Positions 1 through 7,150 are shown, numbered from the stretch's first letter. The stretch: DNA of 18,875 nucleotides from Nitriliruptoraceae bacterium (GCA_007131525.1 SLQK01000332.1:1-18875); one strand, 5' to 3'. Made by a program: numbers and translations. Notes: generated by a model not told the origin, from the letters alone.

Positions 1-85
1 CGCCCCAGTCGCCGCCGAGCTGCCAGGTGCCGAGGCCGATCTCCGACACCTCGGTGTTCGCTCGGTGGAACGCTCGCGTCCGCAC
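1..85 (-). CDS. Aldo/keto reductase, N-terminal fragment (runs off left edge)
   Basis: Only the first 28 residues are in the window; the rest lies beyond base 1. Reading the minus strand from a GTG at 85-83 gives a peptide ending NTEVSEIGLGTWQLGGDWG. This is the first beta strand and cofactor-side loop typical of aldo/keto reductases (VSEIGxGTWQLGG). The family usually has 12 residues before VSEIG, and the GTG at 85 gives exactly 12, which is why it is preferred over an in-frame GTG at 91-89. A GAGGA lies at 100-96. Members reduce aldehydes or ketones with NADPH in the cytoplasm; the substrate cannot be told from this fragment. It is divergent from the gene starting at 340. Confidence 0.72.
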   Translation of the reverse strand, partial: MRTRAFHRANTEVSEIGLGTWQLGGDWG

Positions 86-148
86 GGTCACCCTGTCCTC
101 GCTCGGCGGTCGGCGGTCGGCGGTCGCCGGCGCCAGGCGCGCCCATGG

Positions 149-172
149 TGCCAACCTACGTGAGGGTTGGCA
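149..172. promoter_or_regulatory. Perfect 8-bp inverted repeat in the divergent intergenic region
   Basis: TGCCAACC (149-156) and GGTTGGCA (165-172) are exact reverse complements separated by 8 bp. The site lies between the divergent aldo/keto reductase (start 85) and the gene at 340. That position, the symmetry and the spacing suit an operator for a dimeric regulator, but a hairpin in a leader transcript is equally possible. Just left of it (103-123) TCGGCGG is repeated three times in tandem. A CATAGT at 274-279 could be a -10 element for the rightward gene, but no convincing -35 is seen. Confidence 0.35.
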
Positions 173-325
173 GCACATCGTTCCGCTCCTGCAGGGCAGG
201 ACATCGTCCCGGCTCTGCCGCGTGTGGCGCGTCCCCCGTCGGCCACGACTGGGCCGGCCGACGGTGCGGGTGGCATAGTGGGCGCGGGAGACCGATGCCG
301 TGACGAGGGCACGGCGTGAGCTGCA

Positions 326-332
326 GAGGGAG
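326..332 (+). promoter_or_regulatory. Ribosome binding site deciding the start at 340
   Basis: GAGGGAG sits 7 bases before the ATG at 340. The in-frame GTG at 316 has no comparable site, so the shorter product is preferred. Confidence 0.6.
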
Positions 333-339
333 CACCATC

Positions 340-1482
340 ATGGCCATCACCCACCTGTTCGCGGCTGCCGTCGGCGCCGGCGCCGCGGTTGCTGTCGACC
401 GTCTCAGCGGCCGGCTCCGTGGCACGCAACCGACGGCGACGATGCGGCTGGTCGGCACCACCGTCGCGGCACCGACCGCGGCGCTGTGGGTCACCGACTT
501 CCTCAACGCCGCCTACTTCGCCCGGGACGAGGACGACCGGTCGCTCGATGACCTGCGGCTCGCGTTCGCGATCGTGACCACCTTCTGGCACGAACACGGG
601 CACCGGGCGATCGGGGCGAAGGACGTCCTGCGCTTCCACCGCGCCTTCGGGACCGCTCGGCTCAAGCGGGCCGGCGGGGGCGCGGGGACGCTGGACGCCG
701 ATGCGCTGCTGGCGGGTGGTGATCTGCTGTTCGGTGACTGGTTCCGGGACGCCGCTCGCGATCCGGAGCGTCGCGGCTGGGGCATCGTGTTCCGCACGAC
801 CGACGCCAAGCGGTCCTACGACCCCGAGGTGAGGTTGCGGCAGGCGCAGCTGGGGCCGCTCACCCCACCCGTGGCACCCGCTGCGCAGCAGATCTGGTCG
901 ACGTACCCACCCGTCGAGGTCGCCGATGCCGCGGCGACCGTGGCCGCCCTCGAGGCGGTCGACCAGTGGCCCGAGTACGGCAGCGAGCTCGGTCGGTTCA
1001 CGCCGCTCCGTCGTGGGGGCCTGCGGGGGCAGACCTTCGAGATCGAGGTGATCGGCTTCCCGAGCCCGCGCACACCGGTGCTGCTGCGCTCCTACGTCAC
1101 CGTGGACCAGCTCGCCACCTCCGAGGACGACGAGGAGGCCCGGGACGCCTGGCTGACCCAGCTGCGGCTCGGTTTCGCCGCCCGCGCGGACGAGCCGTCA
1201 CCGATCCCCGACGGTGCCGAGGTCCACGCGATCCTCGCCCTGGTCAGCCACGAGGGCCACTTCATGGGTCGGGCGAAGAGCCAGCTCGTGGTCTACAGCC
1301 ACGAAGGGCGGAGCTACCTGCGCGCCATCGGGGTCTGGGACCCGATGCCGTGGCACCTCGCTGAGCTGTACGACCAGGTCGGGCAGGCCTCCCAGCACGC
1401 CTTCTGGGGCATGGGCGCCCCCGAGGAGTCGATGCTGCACCAGCTCGCCGCGGCCGTGGGACGTCACCAGGCCGCCGGCTGA
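340..1482 (+). CDS. Unidentified 380-residue protein
   Basis: I do not recognise this family with certainty. The frame is clean and codon use matches the neighbours. The N-terminus has a short Ala/Gly/Val-rich stretch (residues 5-19) that could be a weak membrane or export segment. Residues 50-110 are charged and probably helical (TDFLNAAYFARDEDDRSLDDLRLAF..., then DVLRFHRAFG). Residues 130-165 carry WFRDAARDPERRGWGIVF. The second half has beta-rich, conserved-looking stretches such as GQTFEIEVIGFP, HAILALVSHEGHF, RSYLRAIGVWDP and QHAFWGMG. Two domains seem likely. An HEHGH run at residues 84-88 formally fits HExxH, but no other zinc-protease context is visible. A hairpin about 25 bases after the stop may end the transcript, so it may be monocistronic. 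Confidence 0.7.
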   Translation: MAITHLFAAAVGAGAAVAVDRLSGRLRGTQPTATMRLVGTTVAAPTAALWVTDFLNAAYFARDEDDRSLDDLRLAFAIVTTFWHEHGHRAIGAKDVLRFHRAFGTARLKRAGGGAGTLDADALLAGGDLLFGDWFRDAARDPERRGWGIVFRTTDAKRSYDPEVRLRQAQLGPLTPPVAPAAQQIWSTYPPVEVADAAATVAALEAVDQWPEYGSELGRFTPLRRGGLRGQTFEIEVIGFPSPRTPVLLRSYVTVDQLATSEDDEEARDAWLTQLRLGFAARADEPSPIPDGAEVHAILALVSHEGHFMGRAKSQLVVYSHEGRSYLRAIGVWDPMPWHLAELYDQVGQASQHAFWGMGAPEESMLHQLAAAVGRHQAAG

Positions 1483-1507
1483 CGCCGACCGGGCGGTCCG
1501 GGGCGGC

Positions 1508-1532
1508 GATCCGGACGTGGATGTCCGGGATC
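1508..1532 (+). terminator. Possible hairpin terminator after the 340-1482 gene
   Basis: GATCCGGAC (1508-1516) pairs with GTCCGGGATC (1523-1532) apart from one bulged G, with a 6-base loop. It begins 26 bases after the stop codon. There is no T-run, which is common in GC-rich genomes, so termination is only inferred from position. Confidence 0.35.
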
Positions 1533-1606
1533 CTGCACCGCTCCCACCACCGTGGCCCGGCCGGGGCGGTGTCACGGCCACCCCTGACCGCGAACTCGCC
1601 CCACGC

Positions 1607-1721
1607 CGCGGTCGCCAGCGGCCTGGCGTGCCCCAGCACAGGCGCGGGCGGTCTCGCGTGCCCCAGCGCGGTCGCCAGCGGCCTCGCGTGCCCCAGCGCA
1701 GGCGCGGGCGGCCTCGCGTGC
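1607..1721. repeat. Imperfect 60-bp tandem duplication built of 30-bp half units
   Basis: Bases 1607-1661 and 1667-1721 align at a period of 60 with only three mismatches. Each 60-bp unit is made of two related 30-bp halves. The core GCCTCGCGTGC (with small variants) recurs at 1621, 1651, 1681 and 1711, always 30 bp apart. The array lies in the 398-bp gap between the gene ending at 1482 and the peroxiredoxin starting at 1881. No start codon with a ribosome binding site was seen inside it. A coding role cannot be fully excluded because the unit length is a multiple of three and the frame stays open. Confidence 0.8.
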
Positions 1722-1838
1722 TCCCGCTCGGTGAGACGGAGCGCCCCTCGGCACCGAACACCGCGCGACGCGGGCGGCCTCGCGTGCTCCCGCTCGGTGA
1801 GACGGAGCGCCCCTCGGCACCGAACACCGCGCGACGCG
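1703..1838. repeat. Perfect 66-bp tandem direct repeat (two copies)
   Basis: Bases 1703-1772 are identical to 1769-1838, giving a period of 66 bp with no mismatch over 70 bp. Each copy starts with the same GCCTCGCGTGC core as the 60-bp array to the left (core at 1711 and 1777), so the two arrays are nested and probably arose by successive duplications. Each copy contains TCGGTG and CACCGA arms 19 bases apart, giving a possible stem-loop. The complete identity suggests a recent duplication or ongoing homogenisation. Confidence 0.85.
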
Positions 1839-1880
1839 CGCGGCGCCTCCTCGTCGTCGCCCCGGCTGCAGGAGCCACCG

Positions 1881-2339
1881 ATGTCCACCCTCACCGAGAC
1901 GATCCCCGACCTGGCCGTGCAGCTCGACGACGGTCGCGAGGTCCAGCTGTCCGAGCTGGCGGGAGGCGGCCACCTCGTCGTCTTCTTCTACCCCAAGGCC
2001 TTCACCGGCGGCTGCACGGCCCAGGCCTGCCACTTCCGCGACCTCGGGGCGGAGTTCGCCGAGCTCGGGGCCAGCCGGGTCGGCGTCAGCCGCGACGACC
2101 TCGAGACCCAGGCACGGTTCTCCGCCGCACACGGGTTCGACTTCCCGCTCATCGCCGACCGCGACGGGTCCGTCGCCAAGGCCTTCGGCGCGAAGCGGAT
2201 GGGCCCGATCCCGAGCAAGCGGCAGACGGTGGTGCTGGGTCCCGACCTCCGGGTGTTGCTCCGCATCAGCAGCGAGACCAACATGGACGTGCACGCCGAC
2301 GACGCCCTGGCCTACCTCCGCGAGCAGCAGGCCGACTGA
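1881..2339 (+). CDS. Peroxiredoxin, BCP/PrxQ type (thiol peroxidase)
   Basis: This 152-residue thioredoxin-fold protein would reduce hydrogen peroxide and organic hydroperoxides with thiols in the cytoplasm. The active site KAFTGGCTAQACHFRDL gives the peroxidatic cysteine C45, preceded by T42. A second cysteine, C50, lies five residues on, as in PrxQ/BCP enzymes that form an intramolecular disulfide. VVFFYPKA (33-40), GVSRDD (68-73), FPLIADRDG (88-96) and a conserved-type Arg near 114 also fit, and the length is normal for BCP. The ATG at 1881 has GGAG at 1871-1874. The frame stays open far upstream through the tandem repeats, but that extension has no family match and is rejected. The repeat-filled leader is the odd feature. 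Confidence 0.9.
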   Translation: MSTLTETIPDLAVQLDDGREVQLSELAGGGHLVVFFYPKAFTGGCTAQACHFRDLGAEFAELGASRVGVSRDDLETQARFSAAHGFDFPLIADRDGSVAKAFGAKRMGPIPSKRQTVVLGPDLRVLLRISSETNMDVHADDALAYLREQQAD

Positions 2340-2401
2340 ACCGCAGCCTCCGCGGCGATGGCCAGGCCGTCGACGCCACCGTGCGCGCCGGCCACGACCG
2401 C

Positions 2402-2407
2402 AGGAGG
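2402..2407 (+). promoter_or_regulatory. Ribosome binding site deciding the start at 2412
   Basis: AGGAGG lies 4 bases before the GTG at 2412. The spacing is slightly short, but the in-frame ATG at 2358 has no such site, so 2412 is preferred. Confidence 0.6.
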
Positions 2408-2411
2408 TGCC

Positions 2412-3575
2412 GTGACGACGTCTGGCTGGCGGGTCACCTGGCCCGCCGACATCCTGTTCGGCTCGGGGAGCCGGCACCAGCTCGGCGAGCTCCTGCCGGC
2501 GGGGGGTCGCGTGCTCACCGTCGTCTCGCGGTCCACCGCGACGGTGCCCGTCGATGTGCTGTCCGGCCGCAGCACCGAGGTGGAGCGGGTCGTGGTCGCC
2601 GGTGAGCCGGTCCTCGACGAGGTCGCTGCCGAGGTCGCCCGGGTCCGGTCCAGCGACCCCGATCTGGTCCTGGCCGTCGGCGGCGGCAGCGTGATCGACA
2701 CGGCCAAGGCGCTGGCGGCGTTCCTGCCCAACCGGCGGCACCCGCCTCGCGATCACCTCGAGGTGGTGGGCGCCGGGCATCCGCTCGACGAGCCGCCGCT
2801 GCCCGTCGCGGCCCTGCCGACGACGGCCGGGACCGGCGCGGAAGCCACCCACAACGCCGTGCTGGCCGTGCCCGATGCCGCCCGCAAGGTCAGCCTCCGT
2901 GACCGCCGGCTCACCCCCCGGTTCGTGGCCGTCGATCCGGAGCTCGGCCGCGACGTCCCGCCCGCGGTCGCACTGGCGGCCGGGCTGGACGCGGCCGTGC
3001 AGCTCGTCGAAGCCGCCGCGAGCCCCATGGCCACCCCGCCGTCGTCCATGGCGGCCATGGAGGGGGCAAGGGTGGCACTGCCCGCCCTCGCGAAGCTGGT
3101 CCGTGGGACTGCCGACGGGTCGGACCGCGAGGCGCTCGCCTACGGCGCCCTGCTGAGCGGGATCGCCCTGGCGAACGGCAAGCTCGGCACGATCCACGGG
3201 TTCGCAGGGGTCCTCGGGGGGTACCGCGAGCTCGCACACGGCGCCCTGTGCGGCTGGTTCGCTCCGCCGGTCCTCGAGGCGACGGTCGCTGCGTTGCGGG
3301 AGCGGGCGGCGGTGGGTGACGCCGCGGCGGCCGCGAGCCTGGCTCGCTACGGGCAGCTGGCCGCGCTGGCCACCGGACAGCCCGCGCAGCCGGAGGCGCT
3401 GGTCGGTTGGTTCGCCGAGTTGGTCGCCAGGGCCAAGCTCCCACCCCTCGACCTCTCAGGGCTGCCCGACGCCGAGGTGGTGGCGGGGGTGCAACGGGCG
3501 AGCTCCACACGAGGCAACCCGGTGGAGCTCTCCGAACGGCAGCTGCGCGGCGTCCTGGAGCGGCTGCAGGGCTGA
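2412..3575 (+). CDS. Iron-containing (group III) alcohol dehydrogenase family protein
   Basis: This 387-residue protein has the two-domain layout of Fe-ADH enzymes, which oxidise alcohols or reduce aldehydes/ketones with NAD(P). The nucleotide-binding half shows LVLAVGGGSVIDTAKALA (86-103, GGGS at 90-93) and LPTTAGTGAE (135-144). The helical metal-binding half shows AAGLDAAVQLVEAA (189-202), GTIHGF (259-264) and ELAHGALCG (273-281). Expected metal ligands are D193, the residue four on, H262 and H276. The residue four after D193 is Q197, where classical members such as FucO have His. DALTQL-like variants exist in the family, so activity is not excluded, but the metal may differ. It lies 72 bp after the peroxiredoxin on the same strand and may share its transcript. 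The substrate is unknown. Confidence 0.88.
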   Translation: MTTSGWRVTWPADILFGSGSRHQLGELLPAGGRVLTVVSRSTATVPVDVLSGRSTEVERVVVAGEPVLDEVAAEVARVRSSDPDLVLAVGGGSVIDTAKALAAFLPNRRHPPRDHLEVVGAGHPLDEPPLPVAALPTTAGTGAEATHNAVLAVPDAARKVSLRDRRLTPRFVAVDPELGRDVPPAVALAAGLDAAVQLVEAAASPMATPPSSMAAMEGARVALPALAKLVRGTADGSDREALAYGALLSGIALANGKLGTIHGFAGVLGGYRELAHGALCGWFAPPVLEATVAALRERAAVGDAAAAASLARYGQLAALATGQPAQPEALVGWFAELVARAKLPPLDLSGLPDAEVVAGVQRASSTRGNPVELSERQLRGVLERLQG

Positions 3576-3589
3576 CCGTGCTGCCTGCC

Positions 3590-3608
3590 GGGGGCTGCCA
3601 GCACCCCC
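3590..3608. terminator. Possible bidirectional terminator between convergent genes
   Basis: GGGGG (3590-3594) and CCCCC (3604-3608) flank a 9-base loop in the 51-bp gap between the convergent stops at 3575 and 3627. The stem is short and has no T-run, so the call rests mostly on position. Confidence 0.25.
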
Positions 3609-3626
3609 CATCCTCGTCGCCGGGGG

Positions 3627-4418
3627 TCAGGCTGCAGCCAGGAAGTCGCGCACCGCACGGTCGAAGGCCGCCGGCGCCTCGAGGTTGCTGACGTGCCCGA
3701 CCCCCGGCAGGACGACCAGCTGCGAGGACGGGATCCGGTCGTGCAGCGCGACGGCGACCGAGGGTGGCGAACGGACGTCGGCATCGCCGTACAGCAGCAG
3801 GGTCGGCACCCGCACCAGTGGCAGACCGTCGGTGAGATCCGCCTCGGCGAAGCTACGCAGCATCGGCAGCATGCCGGCGGGCCTCGTGTCGAGCATCATC
3901 GCCACGGTCTCGGCCACCACCTCGGGGCTGACCGCGTCGGTGAAGAGGCTCGGCAGGTAGCTGTGGACCCACTCCTCGGGCGGCCGCTCCGCATCGTGCA
4001 CCGCCTTCGCCACGCGCGCCTCGACCTCCCCCGCCGGCAACGAGCCCGCCCAGCCGGCGTACGCCGAGGCGAGCACCAGGCTCCTGGGCAGCTCCGGGTG
4101 TCGGTAGGACAGCTCCAGGGCGAGGCCGCCACCGAAGGACAGGCCGAGCACGTGCGGGCGGCCCAGATCGAGGGCACGGAGGAAGCCGGCCAGCACGTCG
4201 GCGTAGTCGCCGAGGCGGAAGGAGGCGGGTGGATCCGACGAACCGCCACAGCCGGGGGCGTCCCAGGCCACGACCGTGAACGTGTCCGCCAGCGACGCCA
4301 GCTGGGGACGCCACGCGCGGTGGTCACCGAGGCCACCGTGCAGCAGCGCCAGCGGCGGACCGCTGCCCGCCCGCGCGTAGGCGATGGTCAGCCCCTCGAC
4401 CTCGATGCGGTCCACCAC
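3627..4418 (-). CDS. Alpha/beta hydrolase, 3-oxoadipate enol-lactonase-like
   Basis: This 263-residue cytoplasmic alpha/beta hydrolase has no signal peptide. The oxyanion-hole strand ends LLHGGLGDHRAW (25-36). The nucleophile elbow GLSFGG places Ser94, the acid is D214 in YGDADVRSP (210-218), and the base is H242 in GVGHVSN (239-245). Overall spacing resembles lactonases and ester hydrolases of the PcaD/BioH type, but the substrate cannot be read from sequence. It starts at a GTG (4418) 10 bases after the stop of the small protein gene at 4429-4725, so the two are probably co-transcribed; no strong ribosome binding site is visible. It converges with the alcohol dehydrogenase. Confidence 0.88.
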   Translation of the reverse strand: MVDRIEVEGLTIAYARAGSGPPLALLHGGLGDHRAWRPQLASLADTFTVVAWDAPGCGGSSDPPASFRLGDYADVLAGFLRALDLGRPHVLGLSFGGGLALELSYRHPELPRSLVLASAYAGWAGSLPAGEVEARVAKAVHDAERPPEEWVHSYLPSLFTDAVSPEVVAETVAMMLDTRPAGMLPMLRSFAEADLTDGLPLVRVPTLLLYGDADVRSPPSVAVALHDRIPSSQLVVLPGVGHVSNLEAPAAFDRAVRDFLAAA

Positions 4419-4428
4419 CGGGGTCGGA

Positions 4429-4725
4429 CTACGAGGTGGTGAACGTGAGGTCGTAGTCGTGGTAGTCGGGCTCGCCTTCGACGGCCTCGCGGAGCCGGCG
4501 CGCCCAGTCCTCGGTCTCCGGTCGGTCGTTGTTTCGCTGGGCCTCCTCCCGGGAGGCGAAGTCGACCTCGATCAGCCACCGGTCGGGGTGCTCGCGGTCG
4601 GCCAGCAGCCGGGCCCCCTCGTACCCCGGTGCCGTGCCGTGCTGCTCCTGGTGCCATCCGGCCAGCAGCTCCCTGAGCCGGTCGGGGTCCTGGGTCCGGA
4701 CCGACATCATCTGCGTGAAGGACAT
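4429..4725 (-). CDS. Small dimeric alpha/beta-barrel-type protein (ABM-like), function unknown
   Basis: This 98-residue protein begins MSFTQMMSVRTQDPDRLRELLAGW, then GYEGARLLADREHPDRWLIEVDFASREEAQRNNDRPETEDWARRL. The order (beta strand, long helix with DPDRLREL, strand ending GYEGARLL, strand RWLIEVDFAS, helix with EEAQ) resembles the ferredoxin-like dimeric barrel of antibiotic-biosynthesis-monooxygenase-like proteins. That is a fold-level guess, not an assigned function. The ATG at 4725 has AGGAG at 4736-4732 with 6-base spacing. The frame is open upstream but offers no better start. It is followed closely by the alpha/beta hydrolase, probably as a two-gene operon. Confidence 0.78.
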   Translation of the reverse strand: MSFTQMMSVRTQDPDRLRELLAGWHQEQHGTAPGYEGARLLADREHPDRWLIEVDFASREEAQRNNDRPETEDWARRLREAVEGEPDYHDYDLTFTTS

Positions 4726-5099
4726 GGTGTGCTCCTCGGTCTCCTCGTGCTCGTCGTGCTCGTCGGCGGAACGCCCCCGAACCGAACGACGGTGGCCCGC
4801 CGTGACGGTGTGAGGGATGTGGCGCCGAGCGGTCGGGTCGGCCCGAGGCGCTGACGGTGCGGCCGGCGCGAGCTGCCGCCCGGCTGCAGCCGGCCCGGTG
4901 TCGTGCCCCGCGTCCTGTCGCAGCGGCGTGGTGCGCTGGGGCTGTCCGGAACCTCCGGAGTGCAGCAGCGACCAGCAGGGCCACGCCTGCGCGGTGACCT
5001 CGAGCGTCCTCCCTGACGCTCAGCGGCACCTCTGACCGTGCAGGAGCTCACCCGAGCTGTCAAGGGGTGTCGGTGCCGTGCCCGCAGCGGTCGCGGTGC
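4726..5099. other. 374-bp intergenic region with no convincing gene
   Basis: Nothing in this stretch looks like a conserved protein. Bases 4741-4764 hold short CTCGTCGTG-like direct repeats just upstream of the small protein gene. A 7-bp inverted repeat is at 5002-5021 (separate entry). TTGACA occurs on the minus strand at 5063-5058, but the hexamer 17 bases further (CACGGT) is a poor -10. The promoter of the 4725/4418 gene pair should lie here but is not identifiable with confidence. Confidence 0.5.
5002..5021. terminator. Hairpin, possible terminator of the minus-strand CapA operon
   Basis: GAGCGTC (5002-5008) and GACGCTC (5015-5021) form a perfect 7-bp stem with a 6-base loop. It lies about 80 bases after the stop of the CapA-like gene in its direction of transcription and upstream of the next minus-strand gene pair. 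An operator role is an alternative. Confidence 0.35.
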
Positions 5100-6299
5100 T
5101 CAGGTCCACTCCAGCGTGAGCTGGCCCTCCGTCGCCGGTGTGAGGCGCGTGCCGTGCGGGCGGCTGGCCCGGTCGAGGGTCGACTGGAGCCACGCGACGT
5201 CCGAGGCCGCAGCGCCGTGGAGCCGGAGCTGTCGGGCCTGCATCGGGAGCAGCCGCAGGCCGATGAGCCGGCCGGAGCGACGATCCAGATCGAGCAGGTA
5301 CAGCACCCGCAGCTCGCTGCGGTAGGCCTCGTGACCGCCGATGCCCTCGTAGTCGTTGATGAGATCGCCGCAGCCGTAGAGGATCGGGCGCTCGCGGTAG
5401 ACCTCGATGGGTCGGGGATGGTGGGACGAGTGACCATGGACCACGTCCACGCCGCCATCGACCAGTGCGTGGGCGAAGCGGGTCTGCTCGCGGGGCACGT
5501 CGTAGCCCCAGTTCGAGCCCCAGTGGATCGACACGACGACCAGGTCGTCGGGCTGTCGCCAGCGCTGGATGTGGTCCAGCACCCTCGGTGCCTCGCCGTC
5601 GAGCCGGCGACCGAGCAGCGCGACACCGGGTCGCCCGCTGCTGGCCTCCCACCCGTCTGGGATCCCGCTGCTCGGCGCGCCGAGCGACAGCACCAGCACC
5701 CGACCGCCACCGTCGAGCGGGACCGTGGCCGGCCGCCAGGCCTCGGCTGCGTCGTGGCCTGCCCCGGTGGTGCGCAGCCCGGCGGCGCCCAGCACGGCGA
5801 GGGTCTCCTCCAGCCCCTCCCGGCCGAGGTCGAGGACGTGGTTGTTCGCCAGCGTGCACACGTCCGGGGCGACGGCCTCGAGGCACGCGAGGTTGTCCGG
5901 GCTCATGCGGTAGTGGATGGCCTTGCCCGGGGCGAAACGGTCGCTGCGGGTGATGCTGGTCTCGAGGTTGATGACCCGCACATCGGGTGCTGCCACCTGC
6001 AGGGCCGCGAGGGCATCCCCCCATGGCCAGGCCGGATCCACCGGTCGGGGGATCGGGCCGTTGACCTCCTCCGCCAGCTCGACGTAGCGCCGGGCGTCGG
6101 TGACGTAGCCCTCCTGCAGGGTGGGGTCACCGGGGGAGGGCAGGATCTGATCGATCCCGCGGCCGAGCATGACGTCGCCGCACAGGAACAGCCGGACCAC
6201 GTCAGCTGGCAGGCCCCGGTCCGTGCTCGCGCGAGGGACGGCTGCCGTCGGCCCGGTGTCGCCCGTGGTGCCGGTGGGGCCGGCATCGCCGGCGCTCAC
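5100..6299 (-). CDS. CapA-family (poly-gamma-glutamate synthesis-type) metallophosphatase-like protein
   Basis: This 399-residue protein carries the CapA hallmarks: FLCGDVMLGRG (38-48), VINLETSIT (109-117), TLANNHVLDLG (149-159), then VVSIHWGSNWGY and VVHGHSSHHPRPIEVYRERPILYGCGDLIND in the last third. These Asp, Asn and His residues form the metallophosphatase-like centre. Relatives take part in poly-gamma-glutamate production, but many CapA-like proteins stand alone with unknown roles, and no capB/capC neighbour is seen. The start chosen is the GTG at 6299, whose GTGA overlaps the TGA of the preceding hydrolase, indicating translational coupling. With this start there is no signal peptide or membrane segment; the first 30 residues are Gly/Thr-rich and low in complexity. 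Longer in-frame starts lie inside the upstream gene and are not favoured. Confidence 0.87.
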   Translation of the reverse strand: MSAGDAGPTGTTGDTGPTAAVPRASTDRGLPADVVRLFLCGDVMLGRGIDQILPSPGDPTLQEGYVTDARRYVELAEEVNGPIPRPVDPAWPWGDALAALQVAAPDVRVINLETSITRSDRFAPGKAIHYRMSPDNLACLEAVAPDVCTLANNHVLDLGREGLEETLAVLGAAGLRTTGAGHDAAEAWRPATVPLDGGGRVLVLSLGAPSSGIPDGWEASSGRPGVALLGRRLDGEAPRVLDHIQRWRQPDDLVVVSIHWGSNWGYDVPREQTRFAHALVDGGVDVVHGHSSHHPRPIEVYRERPILYGCGDLINDYEGIGGHEAYRSELRVLYLLDLDRRSGRLIGLRLLPMQARQLRLHGAAASDVAWLQSTLDRASRPHGTRLTPATEGQLTLEWT

Positions 6300-7099
6300 G
6301 GTGCGAGGGCGGTGCGGAGGACCGTCAGGAACCGCTCCCTGGCGCGGCGCTCGAGCCACGGGAGGTGCCCGCACCCGTCGAGGACGTGCACCGTCAACTC
6401 CGGGCAGAGCGGCTGGAGGGGGTCGACGACGCCGGCCAGGGGATGCGGGTCGTGGTCGCCGTGGAGCACCACGACGGGGCACGGCAGGCAGGCGTCGGGA
6501 TCGAGGAGCGTGCCCGAGTCGCGACGCGCCTCGACCTCCCCCCACACCGACCGGAACAGGCCCAGCTGGTGGGTCACCCCCTCGAGCCGATCGACGACCG
6601 GGTCGAGGTGGTCGATGGCCAGCAGCAGGTCACCGGACCGTGCGAAGGCGGCTCCGGCGCGTGCGGGGTCGGGACCGCTGCACGCGCGCAGGAGGTCGTC
6701 GAACTCGGCTCGTTGCGCGTCGGACATCCGGGCCCGCCGGGTCGCGGTCGTTCGCTCGCCCCCTCGCCGGTCGAAGGGTGCGCTGCCCACGAGCACTAAC
6801 CGGTCGAACAGCTCGGGGTGCCGCTGTGCGGTCAGGACCGCGAGCATCGCCCCCCAGGATGACCCCACGACGACCGAGCGACCCTCCCCCTCGGTCCTCA
6901 GCGCGCGGACGAGCTCGGCGACCTGACCGGCGATGCTGTCGGCGGTCTGGAACGGTTCGAGCACGCCCGTGCCGTCCGTCGCGAGCTCCCGTGCGAGCGG
7001 CGCGACCATCCCCGGTGCACCGGGGCCACCGTGGAGCACGGCGATGCGACGCGGCGGCTGGCCGTGGCGTCGGAGCGTCGGCGTTCGGGGCGCGGTCAT
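6296..7099 (-). CDS. Alpha/beta hydrolase (HGGPG motif, proline iminopeptidase-like)
   Basis: This 267-residue cytoplasmic hydrolase has the HGGPG oxyanion motif (23-27) typical of proline-iminopeptidase-like enzymes. The nucleophile Ser81 is in VGSSWGAM (78-85), the acid D217 in LHGDHDPHP (212-220), and the base H245 in DGCGHLPWLE (241-250). A helical cap lies between about 115 and 195. The substrate is unknown; aminopeptidase or small esterase activity would fit. Its stop overlaps the GTG start of the CapA-like gene by 4 bp. The ATG at 7099 has only a close GGAG just upstream. The NYN-domain gene lies 116 bp upstream on the same strand, with a palindrome in the gap. Confidence 0.86.
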   Translation of the reverse strand: MTAPRTPTLRRHGQPPRRIAVLHGGPGAPGMVAPLARELATDGTGVLEPFQTADSIAGQVAELVRALRTEGEGRSVVVGSSWGAMLAVLTAQRHPELFDRLVLVGSAPFDRRGGERTTATRRARMSDAQRAEFDDLLRACSGPDPARAGAAFARSGDLLLAIDHLDPVVDRLEGVTHQLGLFRSVWGEVEARRDSGTLLDPDACLPCPVVVLHGDHDPHPLAGVVDPLQPLCPELTVHVLDGCGHLPWLERRARERFLTVLRTALAP

Positions 7100-7136
7100 G
7101 CTCCGCCCAGTCTACGAACGACGGTGGCGAGGAGGC

Positions 7137-7150
7137 TGCCCGCGCGGGCA
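7137..7150. promoter_or_regulatory. Perfect 14-bp palindrome upstream of the hydrolase
   Basis: TGCCCGCGCGGGCA is self-complementary without a loop and lies about 38 bp upstream of the ATG at 7099, in the 116-bp gap after the NYN-domain gene. It could be an operator. Chance is also plausible in such GC-rich DNA. Confidence 0.25.

Noticed and set aside
589..603. HEHGH as a zinc-protease HExxH motif in the unknown protein at 340
   Set aside because: There is no third ligand pattern or other metalloprotease feature, and the His residues lie in a charged helical stretch where they could occur by chance.
1607..1838. CRISPR array
   Set aside because: The units follow each other directly without unique spacers, the unit lengths are 30, 60 and 66 bp, and no cas gene is near.
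1521..1880. N-terminal extension of the peroxiredoxin through the tandem repeats
   Set aside because: The frame is open, and the 30-, 60- and 66-bp units keep it so. However, several other frames on both strands are open there too, the peptide has no family match, and a good ribosome binding site and family-length start exist at 1881.
1572..3239. Long open frame antisense to the peroxiredoxin and alcohol dehydrogenase genes
   Set aside because: It is a shadow frame caused by high GC. The plus-strand genes carry clear catalytic motifs, while the antisense peptide is Arg/Gly/Ala-rich with no domain.
5035..5063. Minus-strand promoter from TTGACA (5063-5058)
   Set aside because: The -35 is perfect, but the hexamers at 17 and 18 bp spacing (CACGGT, ACGGTC) are poor -10 elements, so it is not called.
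5067..6926. Long plus-strand open frame opposite the CapA-like and hydrolase genes
   Set aside because: The minus strand encodes recognisable families across the whole stretch; the plus-strand product is low-complexity and matches nothing.
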